DNA of 39,618 nt, from positions 1-39,618 of the forward strand of contig CAMYJV010000017.1 in the NCBI GenBank assembly GCA_947258805.1. The letters run 5' to 3'. The position numbers were made by a program, and so were the translations under genes. The notes beneath the pieces were generated by a model. The model did no database searches. It was not told the origin of the DNA and saw only the letters and a program-made list of their open reading frames with translations. Position 1 is the first letter of the stretch. Every line of letters starts with the position of its first letter. Positions 21,980-30,084 of the stretch are shown here, piece by piece. Source of the stretch: an uncultured Gammaproteobacteria bacterium (GTDB lineage: Bacteria > Pseudomonadota > Gammaproteobacteria > GCA-2729495).

Positions 21980-23179
21980 ATGGAAACGCGTTACAGTCAT
22001 GAGGCGCTGGACCCGGAGGACCCGGGCCCGCGTATCGACACTGAATTCAGCGCGGCTGAATTCGACGCACTGCTCAACGCCGCTGTCGACGGCATCATCG
22101 TGGCGGACCGGCAAGGCCGCATAGTCCGCATGAACGCTGCTGCAGAACGCATGTTCGGCTACCAGGCAGCGGAGATTGCCGGGCAGAAAATCGACATCAT
22201 CATGAACGCGCGCGATGCCCGCAATCATGACCGATACATGGATAACTACGTGCGTACCGGCGACCGAAAGATCATCGGTATCGGCCGGGAAGTCGTGGCA
22301 CGCCACCGCAACGGCCGTGAATTTCCGGTAGACCTGTCCATCGGTGAGGCGAAAGTCGGTAGTGAAAAACGCTTCGTGGGCCTGATTCGCGACCTGACCG
22401 AGCAGAAGCGCGCCGAAGAACAGTCGCTGCAGCAACGCGAACAGATGAACCACGCGAGCCGGCTCACGACGATGGGTGAAATGGCGGCGGCCATGGCCCA
22501 CGAACTGAATCAGCCCCTCAGCGCAATTTCCAACTACACCGCGGCCTGCCAGCGACTCCTGAACCAGGAGGGTAACGGGCAGGAGGAGCGCCGGGACGTA
22601 GACCGCGCGCTGGAACAGATCGGTGTTCAGGCCCACCGCGCAGCAGAGATCATCCAGCGAATCCGCGATTTTGCGCGCAGCCGGGCAACCGCGCGCGAAC
22701 CGGTAGACCTTCGGGAACTGATCGCCCAGATCCTGCCTCTCGCCCGCATGGATGCCCGCGCTCATCACACCGATCTGCGTATCCGGCTGGAGAAAGACCT
22801 GCCGCTGGTGATGGCGGACCCCATCCAGATACAGCAAGTCATCCTGAACCTGGTGCGCAACGGTATTGATGCAATGGAGGCCATCCCGGATGACCAGCGC
22901 CGGCTGGACCTGCGGGCATGGCTGGAAGATGGCCAGCACGTGCGCGTGACCGTCACTGACCGCGGACCGGGCGTGCCGGAAGACGCAAAAGATGACCTGT
23001 TTACGCCGTTTTTTACCACCAAGGCCTCAGGAATGGGGCTGGGGCTGGCGATCAGCCGTTCCATCGCCACCGCCCACGGCGGTACACTGTCTCACTTTAA
23101 TAATCCGGTAGTCGGTGCAAGCTTCTACCTGATACTGCCCACCAAGATTGAACCAGAAGAAGAGACCGGGCATGACTGA
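21980..23179 (+). CDS. FixL-like PAS-domain sensor histidine kinase, probable haem oxygen sensor
   Basis: The PAS domain (residues ~27-142) follows rhizobial FixL closely from memory. It has NHDRYMDNYVRTGDRKIIGIGR, in which His83 aligns with the haem-binding histidine and Arg103 with the ligand-sensing arginine of FixL, then REFPVDLSIGEAKVG and GLIRDLTEQ. The kinase part has the phosphoacceptor His174 in MAAAMAHELNQPLSAISNY, N-box QVILNLVRNGIDAM, G1 DRGPGVP, F box FTPFFTTK and G2 GMGLGLAIS. There are no membrane segments, so it should be cytosolic, like the Bradyrhizobium type. I start at ATG 21980 (399 residues); a GTG at 21923 overlapping the uspE stop would add 19 unconvincing residues. 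It overlaps the FixJ-like gene by 8 bases. Confidence 0.85.
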   Translation: METRYSHEALDPEDPGPRIDTEFSAAEFDALLNAAVDGIIVADRQGRIVRMNAAAERMFGYQAAEIAGQKIDIIMNARDARNHDRYMDNYVRTGDRKIIGIGREVVARHRNGREFPVDLSIGEAKVGSEKRFVGLIRDLTEQKRAEEQSLQQREQMNHASRLTTMGEMAAAMAHELNQPLSAISNYTAACQRLLNQEGNGQEERRDVDRALEQIGVQAHRAAEIIQRIRDFARSRATAREPVDLRELIAQILPLARMDARAHHTDLRIRLEKDLPLVMADPIQIQQVILNLVRNGIDAMEAIPDDQRRLDLRAWLEDGQHVRVTVTDRGPGVPEDAKDDLFTPFFTTKASGMGLGLAISRSIATAHGGTLSHFNNPVVGASFYLILPTKIEPEEETGHD

Positions 23180-23783
23180 AAATACCGTCTTCGTGGTCGA
23201 CGACGACCGGGCTGTCCTCGATTCCCTGGGGATGCTGCTGCGATCCATGAAAATTGGCTGTCAGCTGTTTGCGTCCGCCCAGGATTTCCTCGACGCCTAC
23301 CAGGCAGACTGGCAGGGCTGCATCGTGCTGGACATCCGCATGCCCGGAATGAGCGGCATGGAGCTGCACCGGCACCTGGTAGAGCAGCACGCGACGATGC
23401 CCGTTATCTTCGTGACGGGGCACGGCGACGTGCCGATGGCGGTTGAAGCCATGCATAACGGCGCCTTCGACTTCATCCAGAAGCCCTACCGGGACCAGGA
23501 CCTGCTGGACCGGATCAACCAGGCCCTGGCCTGGGATGAAGAACACCGCTCGCAGGAAGACCGCAAGCGTGAGCTGCTGGAGCGCTCCCAGAGCCTCACA
23601 CCGCGGGAACGAGAGGGCATGGAATGTGTAGTGCGCGGCCTCGCGAATAAAGTGATTGCTATGGATCTCGACCTCAGCCAGCGTACGGTGGAAATTCACC
23701 GGGCCCGGGTGATGGAAAAGATGCACGCCCGCTCTCTGGCCGAGCTGGTGCGCATGTCCATGGTGCTCCAGGAACCCGCCTGA
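23172..23783 (+). CDS. FixJ-like response regulator
   Basis: The 203-residue protein has a receiver domain (VVDDDRAV, phosphoacceptor Asp54 in VLDIRMPGMSG, VTGHGDVPMAVEAMHNGAFDFIQKPY with the conserved Thr and Lys) and a LuxR-type C-terminal helix-turn-helix (LTPREREGMECVVRGLANKVIA, SQRTVEIHRARVMEKM). The arrangement and the VTGHGDVPMAV stretch are typical of FixJ/TtrR-class regulators. It is presumably phosphorylated by the overlapping FixL-like kinase. Start ATG 23172 follows an AGAAGAGA ribosome binding site. Its targets may include the FixK-like gene at 31519, by analogy only. Confidence 0.9.
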   Translation: MTENTVFVVDDDRAVLDSLGMLLRSMKIGCQLFASAQDFLDAYQADWQGCIVLDIRMPGMSGMELHRHLVEQHATMPVIFVTGHGDVPMAVEAMHNGAFDFIQKPYRDQDLLDRINQALAWDEEHRSQEDRKRELLERSQSLTPREREGMECVVRGLANKVIAMDLDLSQRTVEIHRARVMEKMHARSLAELVRMSMVLQEPA

Positions 23784-23799
23784 CAGCCGAGACACATTG

Positions 23800-24144
23800 A
23801 TGGAAATTGGCCCAACCGAACGAGAACAGATTCGCGCGCAACTGGTAACGCAGAAGCGAGAGCTGGAGGCGCGCGTGAACCGAATTCACGAGCATGCGCG
23901 CGAACCCCTGGACGCAGATTCATCCGAACAGGCGGCCCAGCTCGGCAATGTCGAAGTGGTATCCGCACTGGAAAACGAAGCGGTGCACGAGATTGCGCAA
24001 ATCGACGGTGCGCTGCGTCGCCTGGAAGCCGGGAGCTACGGCATTTGCATCACCTGCGGCGAGGACATCAGCACGAAGCGTCTGGAGGCCTGGCCGGCGT
24101 CGGCCGAATGCCTGGACTGCGCGGAGACCAGCTCGCCCCGCTAG
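23800..24144 (+). CDS. DksA/TraR-family zinc-finger protein
   Basis: This 114-residue protein has an N-terminal helical part and a C-terminal zinc finger (CITCGEDISTKRLEAWP, then CLDC; four cysteines). It is the short type related to DksA/TraR proteins that act in the RNA polymerase secondary channel. It is ~35 residues shorter than DksA, and the conserved acidic tip of the coiled coil cannot be identified with confidence, so ppGpp-type activity is not assured. It starts at ATG 23800, 16 bases after the FixJ-like stop, as the last gene of the uspE-fixLJ-like run. Confidence 0.85.
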   Translation: MEIGPTEREQIRAQLVTQKRELEARVNRIHEHAREPLDADSSEQAAQLGNVEVVSALENEAVHEIAQIDGALRRLEAGSYGICITCGEDISTKRLEAWPASAECLDCAETSSPR

Positions 24145-24148
24145 GCGC

Positions 24149-25201
24149 TCAGCCCTGCCAGCCGTAAGGGTCCCACGCGACCGGCGCGGTCTCCAGGTAA
24201 GCGCAAAGCCGCACGATGAATTCCTCTGCCGGAATGCCGGAGGCCTCGACGCCATCCAGGTACAAACGCGGCGCGACTTCCATGACCCCTTCGGCGCACC
24301 AGGTGCCTGGCGCACTGTCTATTTCGTTCAGTAAACAAGCCATTTCTTCCAGGTCGACCCGCAAGGCCGGTCGCTTCGCGGGCAGTTGCACCCAGCTTTC
24401 ATAGCGATACTGCAGCTCGTAGCGCTGGCCCTGGATTCTGAGCAGCCGGTTGCAAGCCGTGTGCCGGTGAATCGCAAACGGGTGCACCGGTGCCCGCTCC
24501 GTCTGCAGGTAACGGCGTGCAGTGCTTTCGGGCAGTTCCAGCGGCATGCGAACCAGGGCCAGGTCGAGTTCCGGCCGCTCCTCGATCTCGACGACGCCTT
24601 CAGCTACCCACGCGAGACTCTGCTCCAGGTGCTCGTCCTGCGCCCGCCACCACTGCGCGTGGCCAGGCAGATCGGCCAGGATCGCCGGCAAGTTTTCCAA
24701 CATGGCCGTGTACAGCTTCGCAGTGCGGCGGCGGTCGCAGACCGCAAACGTCGCTTTCGGCAGCGGCGAGACGTATGGATCGGTGAACGACTCAACGGTG
24801 AATGCGAGCCGCGCGGCATCGCGGTGTTCGAACACGCCGAAATCGCCGGCGCGAGAGGCATCGACAAGCAGGTCACGATATTGCTGGGCCGTGGCCGGGT
24901 CCACCAGCGCGAACATGCTGAATAGCCCGTCCTCGTCGAAATGGCTGTTGGATACGATGGCCTGCTCGCGATGCAACGCCGGCGTATCCAGGTACGCGAA
25001 GGCAATACCCGTAGAGGTGTCGCGCTTGAGTTCCGGCGGCGTGTCATTGTTGGGCCAGTGAGACAGTGTCAGCGTCGTCGCCTTGTGCGGCGGCCCGTCG
25101 ACGATCACATTGGGCCTTGCACCCAGATCGCCGTAGGGCACATAGACAGCGGGATCCGGCAGCCTTGCCGGGCCTCGCGCAATCGCATCCGCCAGCACCA
25201 C
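24149..25201 (-). CDS. Uncharacterised 350-residue protein
   Basis: I do not recognise a characterised family. The protein is probably cytosolic and has short conserved-looking stretches: TLTLSHWPNNDTPPELKRDTS, VSNSHFDEDGLFSMFALVD and PYGDLGARPNVIVDG near the N-terminus, and WYR-like aromatic residues later (HAQWWRAQDE, RYESWVQLP). The HFDEDG motif resembles a metal-binding cluster of the DHH kind, but the rest does not fit that superfamily well enough to call it. It starts with GTG at 25201, 4 bases after the stop of the upstream membrane protein gene, so the two are probably coexpressed. Its stop is 4 bases from the convergent zinc-finger gene. Confidence 0.7.
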   Translation of the reverse strand: MVLADAIARGPARLPDPAVYVPYGDLGARPNVIVDGPPHKATTLTLSHWPNNDTPPELKRDTSTGIAFAYLDTPALHREQAIVSNSHFDEDGLFSMFALVDPATAQQYRDLLVDASRAGDFGVFEHRDAARLAFTVESFTDPYVSPLPKATFAVCDRRRTAKLYTAMLENLPAILADLPGHAQWWRAQDEHLEQSLAWVAEGVVEIEERPELDLALVRMPLELPESTARRYLQTERAPVHPFAIHRHTACNRLLRIQGQRYELQYRYESWVQLPAKRPALRVDLEEMACLLNEIDSAPGTWCAEGVMEVAPRLYLDGVEASGIPAEEFIVRLCAYLETAPVAWDPYGWQG

Positions 25202-25204
25202 GTG

Positions 25205-25603
25205 TCAGCCGGAGTTGCGGCGCGCGCGCGCGATGCGGCAACCGGCCCACGAGACGATGCCGAGGCACAGCACACCCAGCAGCAGATACTGCGGCGCGGC
25301 CAGGTACTCCCGCCCTGGCGCGACTTCTTCGGGCAGTATGGCGCGCCACAGGTACCAGACCGCGCCCATCGCGGCCGGAATGAGCGTGGGCCAGAGCGCA
25401 ATCAGCTGTCCCGCCCGGACCCGGTTCGCACTCCGCAGCAGCAGCGCCGACACCAACCCGCCCAGGACCATCGGAATACAGTTGATCACGAAGACTGTCA
25501 GCATCGTATCGGTGCGCGGCCCGAACGAAATCAGCGCGCCCAGGACGGCGGCAACGGGCAGGATCGCCATGCCGACAAGATTGAGTTTTCCGTATCCGGT
25601 CAT
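25205..25603 (-). CDS. Uncharacterised small membrane protein
   Basis: The 132-residue protein has three to four hydrophobic segments (VGMAILPVAAVLGALISFG, LTVFVINCIPMVLGGLVSALLL, LIALWPTLIPAAMGAVWYLW, YLLLGVLCLGIVSWAGC) and a basic C-terminal end (RIARARRNSG). It belongs to no family I can name. The gene lies directly upstream of the 350-residue protein with a 4-base gap, which suggests a shared function or at least a shared transcript. The 77 bases between it and the next upstream gene hold nothing recognisable. Confidence 0.65.
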   Translation of the reverse strand: MTGYGKLNLVGMAILPVAAVLGALISFGPRTDTMLTVFVINCIPMVLGGLVSALLLRSANRVRAGQLIALWPTLIPAAMGAVWYLWRAILPEEVAPGREYLAAPQYLLLGVLCLGIVSWAGCRIARARRNSG

Positions 25604-25680
25604 TGCGGTTCTGCTGGCTCCGGCAATCGCGATGTCAGTATTCTAGCGGTCCCGGCACACCGTCTGCACCGAGGGGAGTC

Positions 25681-26055
25681 CTAGCGCGCCTTTGCGTCCA
25701 GGCTGAAACCTGCCTCATCGCCGGGCCACATGCCCTCGTAGCAGTAAGCTTCGAGGCTGTGCAGGCGCCCGCCGCGCAGCTCGAGCAGGAACTCAGCGGC
25801 GTCGGGCAACTGCGAGTGTCTACCCATGACCACGGGCGGCATCGCTTTCGGAGCCGCAACGGGGGCGTCAGCGGGCACCTGAAACTTGGTGACGAAGCCA
25901 ACACCGCTGTAGGTGCGCGACACGACCTTCGTGCCCGCAACCTGGTCGCGCAGCGTGCTGAATTCGTCTCCAACCAGGGCCACGGCGACCACGGCCCGTT
26001 CCAGCGGACTTAATTGCGGCGTCTCAGGTACGTCACCGGTGACCGACACCTTCAT
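25681..26055 (-). CDS. Uncharacterised 124-residue protein
   Basis: Start ATG 26055 has AGGGAG 7 bases upstream and overlaps the stop of the alpha/beta hydrolase gene by 4 bases. The protein has a segment SPLERAVVAVALVGDEFSTL, a central FVTKFQVP, and an end with LPDAAEFLLELRGGRLHSLE and AYCYEGMWPG. It has no signal peptide or membrane segment. I do not recognise the family. Coupling to the hydrolase is the only functional hint. Confidence 0.7.
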   Translation of the reverse strand: MKVSVTGDVPETPQLSPLERAVVAVALVGDEFSTLRDQVAGTKVVSRTYSGVGFVTKFQVPADAPVAAPKAMPPVVMGRHSQLPDAAEFLLELRGGRLHSLEAYCYEGMWPGDEAGFSLDAKAR

Positions 26056-26861
26056 CGCGGTCTCCCTTTCCCGTCGGCGCGGGCGGAGTCTAGCAGCCCC
26101 GCAAGGGTGCCGTAGAACTGCGCCGGCTTGTCGTGCATCGGGAAGTGCGCGGCGCCGGCGATTGCCACGGTCTGTTCCACCGGTAGTTTTCGCAACTCCG
26201 CAAGGTGCCGGTTGTCTGCCCCGTAGACAAACCATGCCGGGCAAGGCACACGGGCAAAACGCGGCAGCATCTCACCACTGCCCGCCCAACGCATCAACGA
26301 ACTCGCACTACGCTGGAAGGCCAGCGGGTCGGCGTGGTCCGCATCGAAAGCGACGCGCGCATCCGCGCCGACTCGGCGGCGGAAACTCAGCATGAATTGC
26401 CGCTCGAAATCGTCCTCGGGAATGCGGCTGGCTTCCGCCGCTACGCTGCAGCTCTCGGCCAGCAGGCGCGGCTCAACCAGGACCAGGGTCTCTAGGCGCG
26501 CCAGGATGCGCTCGGGCAGCAGCAAAGCCAGCGTGCCACCCATGCTGTGGGCAACCAGGTGCACGCGTCGCGACGCTCGCTGGTCGAGCAGCGATGCCAG
26601 CACCCTGGCCTGTTGCTGCAGGTCGTAACTGAAATCCGCCGGCTTGGGTGCGCGGCCAAAACCCGGCAGATCTGGCGCGAGCAGCGACCAGTCGCGGAAC
26701 TCCGTTTGCAACCAGGCGCCGGCGAAGCTCTGTTTACTGCAACCGAGCCCGTGGACCATGACCAGCAGCGTTTCGCTGCCGGTGTCGCGCTGCCAAGCCG
26801 TCAGGCGAAAGTCGTGGCCGGGCACTGTGGCGGGCACCACCGTCTCCGGGATGGCTGCCAT
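26052..26861 (-). CDS. Alpha/beta hydrolase
   Basis: The 269-residue protein has the canonical elements of the Abhydrolase_1 family: LLVMVHGLGCSKQSF (oxyanion), LLAPDLPGFGRAPKP, nucleophile elbow AHSMGG, and a late AWFVYGADNRHL and GAAHFPMHDKPAQF supplying Asp and His. The cap region between them (residues ~135-205) suggests a small hydrophobic ester or ether substrate, but nothing specific can be assigned. It is 12 bases downstream of the SelW-like gene and overlaps the 124-residue protein gene. Confidence 0.85.
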   Translation of the reverse strand: MAAIPETVVPATVPGHDFRLTAWQRDTGSETLLVMVHGLGCSKQSFAGAWLQTEFRDWSLLAPDLPGFGRAPKPADFSYDLQQQARVLASLLDQRASRRVHLVAHSMGGTLALLLPERILARLETLVLVEPRLLAESCSVAAEASRIPEDDFERQFMLSFRRRVGADARVAFDADHADPLAFQRSASSLMRWAGSGEMLPRFARVPCPAWFVYGADNRHLAELRKLPVEQTVAIAGAAHFPMHDKPAQFYGTLAGLLDSARADGKGRPR

Positions 26862-26873
26862 GCGGGTTCGGGC

Positions 26874-27149
26874 TCAGTGGTCCACGTGGCCGAGATCGCG
26901 ATCGGGCGCAATGCGGTCGCGAAGTCGCTGCTTCAACTCCTTGGCATCGGGAAAGCGGCCTTCCGCGGCCCGCGACCACAGGGTCTCGCCGTTCAGGCGC
27001 ACTTCGAAAATGCCGCCGTCGCTGCCAGGTCGCAGTGATACCTCGTCGAGTTCCTTCTCGAAGGTGCTCAGCAGCTCCTGGGCCACCCAGGCGGCTCGCA
27101 GCAACCAGCGGCAGCCGGTGCAATACTCGATTTCTATCCTGGCGCTCAC
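26874..27149 (-). CDS. SelW/Rdx-family thioredoxin-like protein
   Basis: The 91-residue protein begins ARIEIEYCTGCRWLLRAAW, the SelW/SelT/SelH (Rdx) pattern, with Cys10-x-x-Cys13 in place of Cys-Sec. GIFEVRLNGETLWSRAAEGRFPDAKELKQRLRD-type residues follow, matching the FEV..NG...WS.......P...EL layout. Members are thought to act in thiol redox reactions. I use the GTG start at 27149, which overlaps the rhodanese stop (GTGA). Longer in-frame starts lie inside the rhodanese gene. Confidence 0.85.
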   Translation of the reverse strand: MSARIEIEYCTGCRWLLRAAWVAQELLSTFEKELDEVSLRPGSDGGIFEVRLNGETLWSRAAEGRFPDAKELKQRLRDRIAPDRDLGHVDH

Positions 27150-27553
27150 GGCGCAGTAACCGTAACGACAGGCAGGCCCGCCGATCGCCACCCGGCCATA
27201 TCGCCGTCGAGATGGGCAAGGCCCGTGTAGCCGGCGTCTGTCAGCAGCTCCTCGGCAATGGCCGCGCGGCGGCCACTCTGGCAGTGCACGACGATCTCTC
27301 GATCCCGGTCACCGCCCAGTTCAGCGAGTCTCGCGCCGAGCGCATCATGGGGAATGTTGACCGCACCGGGAATATGGCCGGCCGCGTATTCCGCAGGCGT
27401 GCGCACGTCAAGAATCAACGGGGCGTCGCCGGCATCCAGCCGGGCCATGAGATCCTGACCGCTCAGGGTGCCGACCGTTTGATCCGGAGCCGGGCCGCAG
27501 CCGCTGAGAAACAGCATTGTGAGCAGCAAAGCGCAGAAGTGTAGTGGCCGCAT
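27146..27553 (-). CDS. Rhodanese-domain lipoprotein
   Basis: A lipoprotein signal (LLLTMLFLSGCG, Cys19) is followed by a single rhodanese domain with LILDVRTPAEYAAGHIPGAVNIP and the active-site Cys91 in IVVHCQSGRRA. It would be tethered on the periplasmic side. It may transfer or bind sulfane sulfur or act in redox signalling. Its overlap with the SelW-like gene suggests a thiol-related pair. The gene is preceded by 43 bases without a recognisable signal. Confidence 0.88.
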   Translation of the reverse strand: MRPLHFCALLLTMLFLSGCGPAPDQTVGTLSGQDLMARLDAGDAPLILDVRTPAEYAAGHIPGAVNIPHDALGARLAELGGDRDREIVVHCQSGRRAAIAEELLTDAGYTGLAHLDGDMAGWRSAGLPVVTVTAP

Positions 27554-27596
27554 GATCGTCAGTCGTTAACGGGGCACCCAATAATAGCGCAGCGGC

Positions 27597-28010
27597 TCAG
27601 TGCTCGTGCCGCTGCAGGTGCGCCTGGGCCAGGTCTCGATCCGAATCGAACAGCTCAGCGTTGGCAAGGGCGTGCTGCAGTTGCTCGCGCGCGGCCGCAG
27701 TTTCGACGCCACGCAACAGCAGCAGCGCCAGGTCGGGATCCCGTTCCGCCAGCCCGGTGCTTGGCCAGTGGCGCCTGGCGAGTTCGGCGTCCAGGCGCGC
27801 CCGCTGCGGGGCGGTCAACAGCTCGTCAGCTGCGAGCCAGCCCACGAGCTGCTGCAGCAGATCTGCCCGCGCCGTGTCGTTGGCACTCAATGCCAGCCGG
27901 CCCAGCAGTTTGTGTTCGAAGTAGCGGTGCGGATCAAGCATTAGCGACGCGACGAAGCGAATCAGCGCGTCGCAGTAATCCGTGACAGGATCTTCCGCCG
28001 AGGACCTCAC
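27597..28010 (-). CDS. Uncharacterised helical protein
   Basis: The likely start is GTG 28010, 5 bases after the DUF456 stop, giving 137 residues. The sequence is Leu/Ala/Arg-rich and appears almost wholly helical (YFEHKLLGRLALSAND, ADLLQQLVGWLAADELLT, ALLLLRGVETAAAREQLQHA). There are no cysteine or metal motifs and no membrane segment. No family recognised. An ATG further in (MLDPHRYFEHK) is an alternative start. Confidence 0.6.
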   Translation of the reverse strand: MRSSAEDPVTDYCDALIRFVASLMLDPHRYFEHKLLGRLALSANDTARADLLQQLVGWLAADELLTAPQRARLDAELARRHWPSTGLAERDPDLALLLLRGVETAAAREQLQHALANAELFDSDRDLAQAHLQRHEH

Positions 28011-28015
28011 GGTAT

Positions 28016-28504
28016 TCAGCTGAAACGCGCCAGCGCAAAGATGCCGACCATCGAAAACGCCACTGCAATCTTCAGCGCAGCGCCGAAAACCAGGCCAATC
28101 GCGGCACCAATCCCGGCGCGCCCGGCAGCCATGACGTCGGGCACGGCCGTCAGCTGGCCAATAAACGCGCCGATCAGCGGCCCGAGCAGCACGCCGATCA
28201 GGCCGAAAAACAGTCCCACCAGCCCGCCGACACCCGCACCCACCATGGCCCTGGGGGATGCGCCAAAGCGCCTGGCGCCAAGCAAACCAGCCACGACGTC
28301 GATCAGGTAGGTCAGGGCAGCGAGCGCCGCGAGCACGCCGAGTGTCCAGCCACCCGCGTACGCGAAGTCCTCCGCCCACGCGATGATGACCAGGCCAAGG
28401 AACAGCATCGGCGCCCCGGGCAGGGCCGGCAGCAGCAAACCGGCGAACCCGGCCAGGCCCAGCAACACGCCGAGCACCATCAGCGCCACGGCGGCGACGT
28501 CCAT
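28016..28504 (-). CDS. DUF456 family membrane protein
   Basis: The 162-residue protein is almost entirely hydrophobic, with small-residue-rich helices (VLLGLAGFAGLLLPALPGAP, then VGAGVGGLVGLFFGLIGVLLG, then AAGRAGIGAAIGLVFGAALK). The GLLLPALPGAPMLFLGL start and the Gly-zipper repeats are characteristic of DUF456, which has no known function. Its ATG overlaps the stop of the carbonic anhydrase gene by one base. Confidence 0.85.
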   Translation of the reverse strand: MDVAAVALMVLGVLLGLAGFAGLLLPALPGAPMLFLGLVIIAWAEDFAYAGGWTLGVLAALAALTYLIDVVAGLLGARRFGASPRAMVGAGVGGLVGLFFGLIGVLLGPLIGAFIGQLTAVPDVMAAGRAGIGAAIGLVFGAALKIAVAFSMVGIFALARFS

Positions 28505-29157
28505 TACACGGCCCGGATCAGTCGCTCACGAGCAGCGGCACAGTTTACAGTCGCTTCGGCCGCGCTGCCGGCATGCAAGCCGAGATCCCGCAGCAGGCCA
28601 TCCGAAACGTCGTAGATCAGGCCGTGAATCTGCAGCGCCTGGCCCTCGTCCCAGGCGCGCCGCACGACCAGCGCGCGGCTCAGACTGAGCACCTGCTCGA
28701 CGACGTTCAGTTCGCAAAGCCTTGCGTGTCGAGAGCCTTCGTCCGGCAATGCGTCGAGGGCCACCTGCTCCCGGTCGCGCAGTGCGCGCACACCCGTCAG
28801 CCAGTAGTCCACGAGGCCGACGCGCTCGCCGCGCAGTGCGGCCAGCACGCCACCGCAGCCGTAGTGGCCGCAGACGATGATATGGCGCACCCGCAGCGCT
28901 TCCACCGCATATTGAATAACGGAGTGGCTATTGAGATCTTCACCGGGCACCAGGTTCGCAACATTACGGTGCACGAATACCGTGCCCGGTTGCAGACCGG
29001 TGATCTGGTTAGCGGGGACCCGGCTGTCGGAACAGCCAATCCAGAGAAACTCGGGCGCTTGCTGGGCGGCGAGGCGGGAAAAGAACTCGGGGTCCTTACC
29101 GAGCATCTCGCGCGCCCACTCGCGGTTGTTGGCCAGCAATTCCTGGACGCTGTCCAA
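28504..29157 (-). CDS. can: Beta-class carbonic anhydrase
   Basis: The zinc site is complete: Cys42 and Asp44 in IGCSDSRVPA, His98 and Cys101 in GHYGCGG. FVHRNVANLV and HSVIQYAVEAL are also typical of the class. The enzyme interconverts CO2 and bicarbonate in the cytosol, which supplies carboxylases. I start at TTG 29157 because GGAG lies 7 bases upstream and the reading beyond it overlaps the Sel1-repeat gene in another frame. This gives 217 residues, the usual length. Confidence 0.93.
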   Translation of the reverse strand: MDSVQELLANNREWAREMLGKDPEFFSRLAAQQAPEFLWIGCSDSRVPANQITGLQPGTVFVHRNVANLVPGEDLNSHSVIQYAVEALRVRHIIVCGHYGCGGVLAALRGERVGLVDYWLTGVRALRDREQVALDALPDEGSRHARLCELNVVEQVLSLSRALVVRRAWDEGQALQIHGLIYDVSDGLLRDLGLHAGSAAEATVNCAAARERLIRAV

Positions 29158-29161
29158 CAGG

Positions 29162-29680
29162 CTACTCCGGGTCCGCCGGGCACTGGGCTGCGAGGGCGCG
29201 CAGCTCGGCCGCGCGGGCCGGCGCCATGCGCGCGCCCAGTTCACCCCGCTCGTAGATCTCAGCCAGGCGCAGCAGCGCCAGCCGATGGGACTGCGCCGCT
29301 GCCGCCTCGTACCAGCGGCGCGATGCGTCGGGATCGTTCGGCAGCAGCGGCCCCGAGTCGAGCTGCCATGCAAGCCAGTACTGGGCCTCCGGCACCCCGG
29401 CCCGGGCCGCCTGCGTAATCAACGGGGCGGCCCGCTCGGGGTTCCAGCCTGCCGGGCCTAAATCGAGCAGCGCCAGGTGATAGGTGGCAACGGGGTCCCC
29501 CGCCTCGCTGGCTGCTGCACACAGCCGCCGCGCATCCGCCACACTGGCAGCGGCCGGTTCTGGCTGCACCAGCAGCGCCCGAACTTCGGCCCGGCAATCC
29601 GCCGCGCCTGCGGGCCGCAATAACAGGGCCAGCAAGAAGGCCCATGACAAGCGACAGACTGGGATCACTGAACAACACAC
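29162..29680 (-). CDS. Secreted Sel1-repeat (TPR-like) protein
   Basis: After a signal-peptide-like start (WAFLLALLLRPAGAADC) the protein carries at least two Sel1-type repeats: GDPVATYHLALLDLGPAGWN and GVPEAQYWLAWQLDSG, followed by SHRLALLRLAEIYERGE. Such proteins usually mediate protein contacts in the periplasm. The start is uncertain: GTG 29680 opens the frame but has no clear ribosome binding site and leaves an odd CCSVIPV N-terminus. The stop is 4 bases from the carbonic anhydrase start. Confidence 0.7.
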   Translation of the reverse strand: MCCSVIPVCRLSWAFLLALLLRPAGAADCRAEVRALLVQPEPAAASVADARRLCAAASEAGDPVATYHLALLDLGPAGWNPERAAPLITQAARAGVPEAQYWLAWQLDSGPLLPNDPDASRRWYEAAAAQSHRLALLRLAEIYERGELGARMAPARAAELRALAAQCPADPE

Positions 29681-29724
29681 TCCGGGTCGCGGTGAGGGCG
29701 CAGTTTAGCGGATTCGTGTGTGCT

Positions 29725-30072
29725 TCACGGACGGGTCGCACCAGGATGAAAACGGCGCTCGAGCCAGTAGAGGGCTGACGCGGCCAGGGCCGTTTCCAGG
29801 GCCAGCACGAAAATGATGCGCCACCACACGGCTGACAGCAGTCCCGTTTCCGCGGCCCGTTCGGCACCGACGATAACGAAGTCGGCAAGCAGCGCGTGCG
29901 CGCAAAAAATGACGGTATAACTCAACGGTATCGCGTAGCGCAGAAATCGTGTCGGCACGCTGATGTGCGTCCAGCGCAAACGGGTGAAGCCCAGGGCCAC
30001 CAGGCCGGGCCATGCCAGGCTACCGGAGAGCCCGAGAGCCCAAAGCAAACTGCCCGACAGGGAAAGGCCCAT
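29725..30072 (-). CDS. Uncharacterised small membrane protein
   Basis: The 115-residue product has three or four hydrophobic segments (LLWALGLSGSLAWPGLVALG, AIPLSYTVIFCAHALLADFVIV, WWRIIFVLALETALAASALYWLE) and ends ERRFHPGATRP. The LSYTVIFCAHALL to ALYWLERRF stretch recalls the last helices of acyltransferase-3 membrane proteins, but the rest of such a protein is absent. It could be a remnant or an unrelated small protein. It begins 12 bases after the next upstream stop. Confidence 0.55.
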   Translation of the reverse strand: MGLSLSGSLLWALGLSGSLAWPGLVALGFTRLRWTHISVPTRFLRYAIPLSYTVIFCAHALLADFVIVGAERAAETGLLSAVWWRIIFVLALETALAASALYWLERRFHPGATRP

Positions 30073-30084
30073 AGCCAGGCGCGC

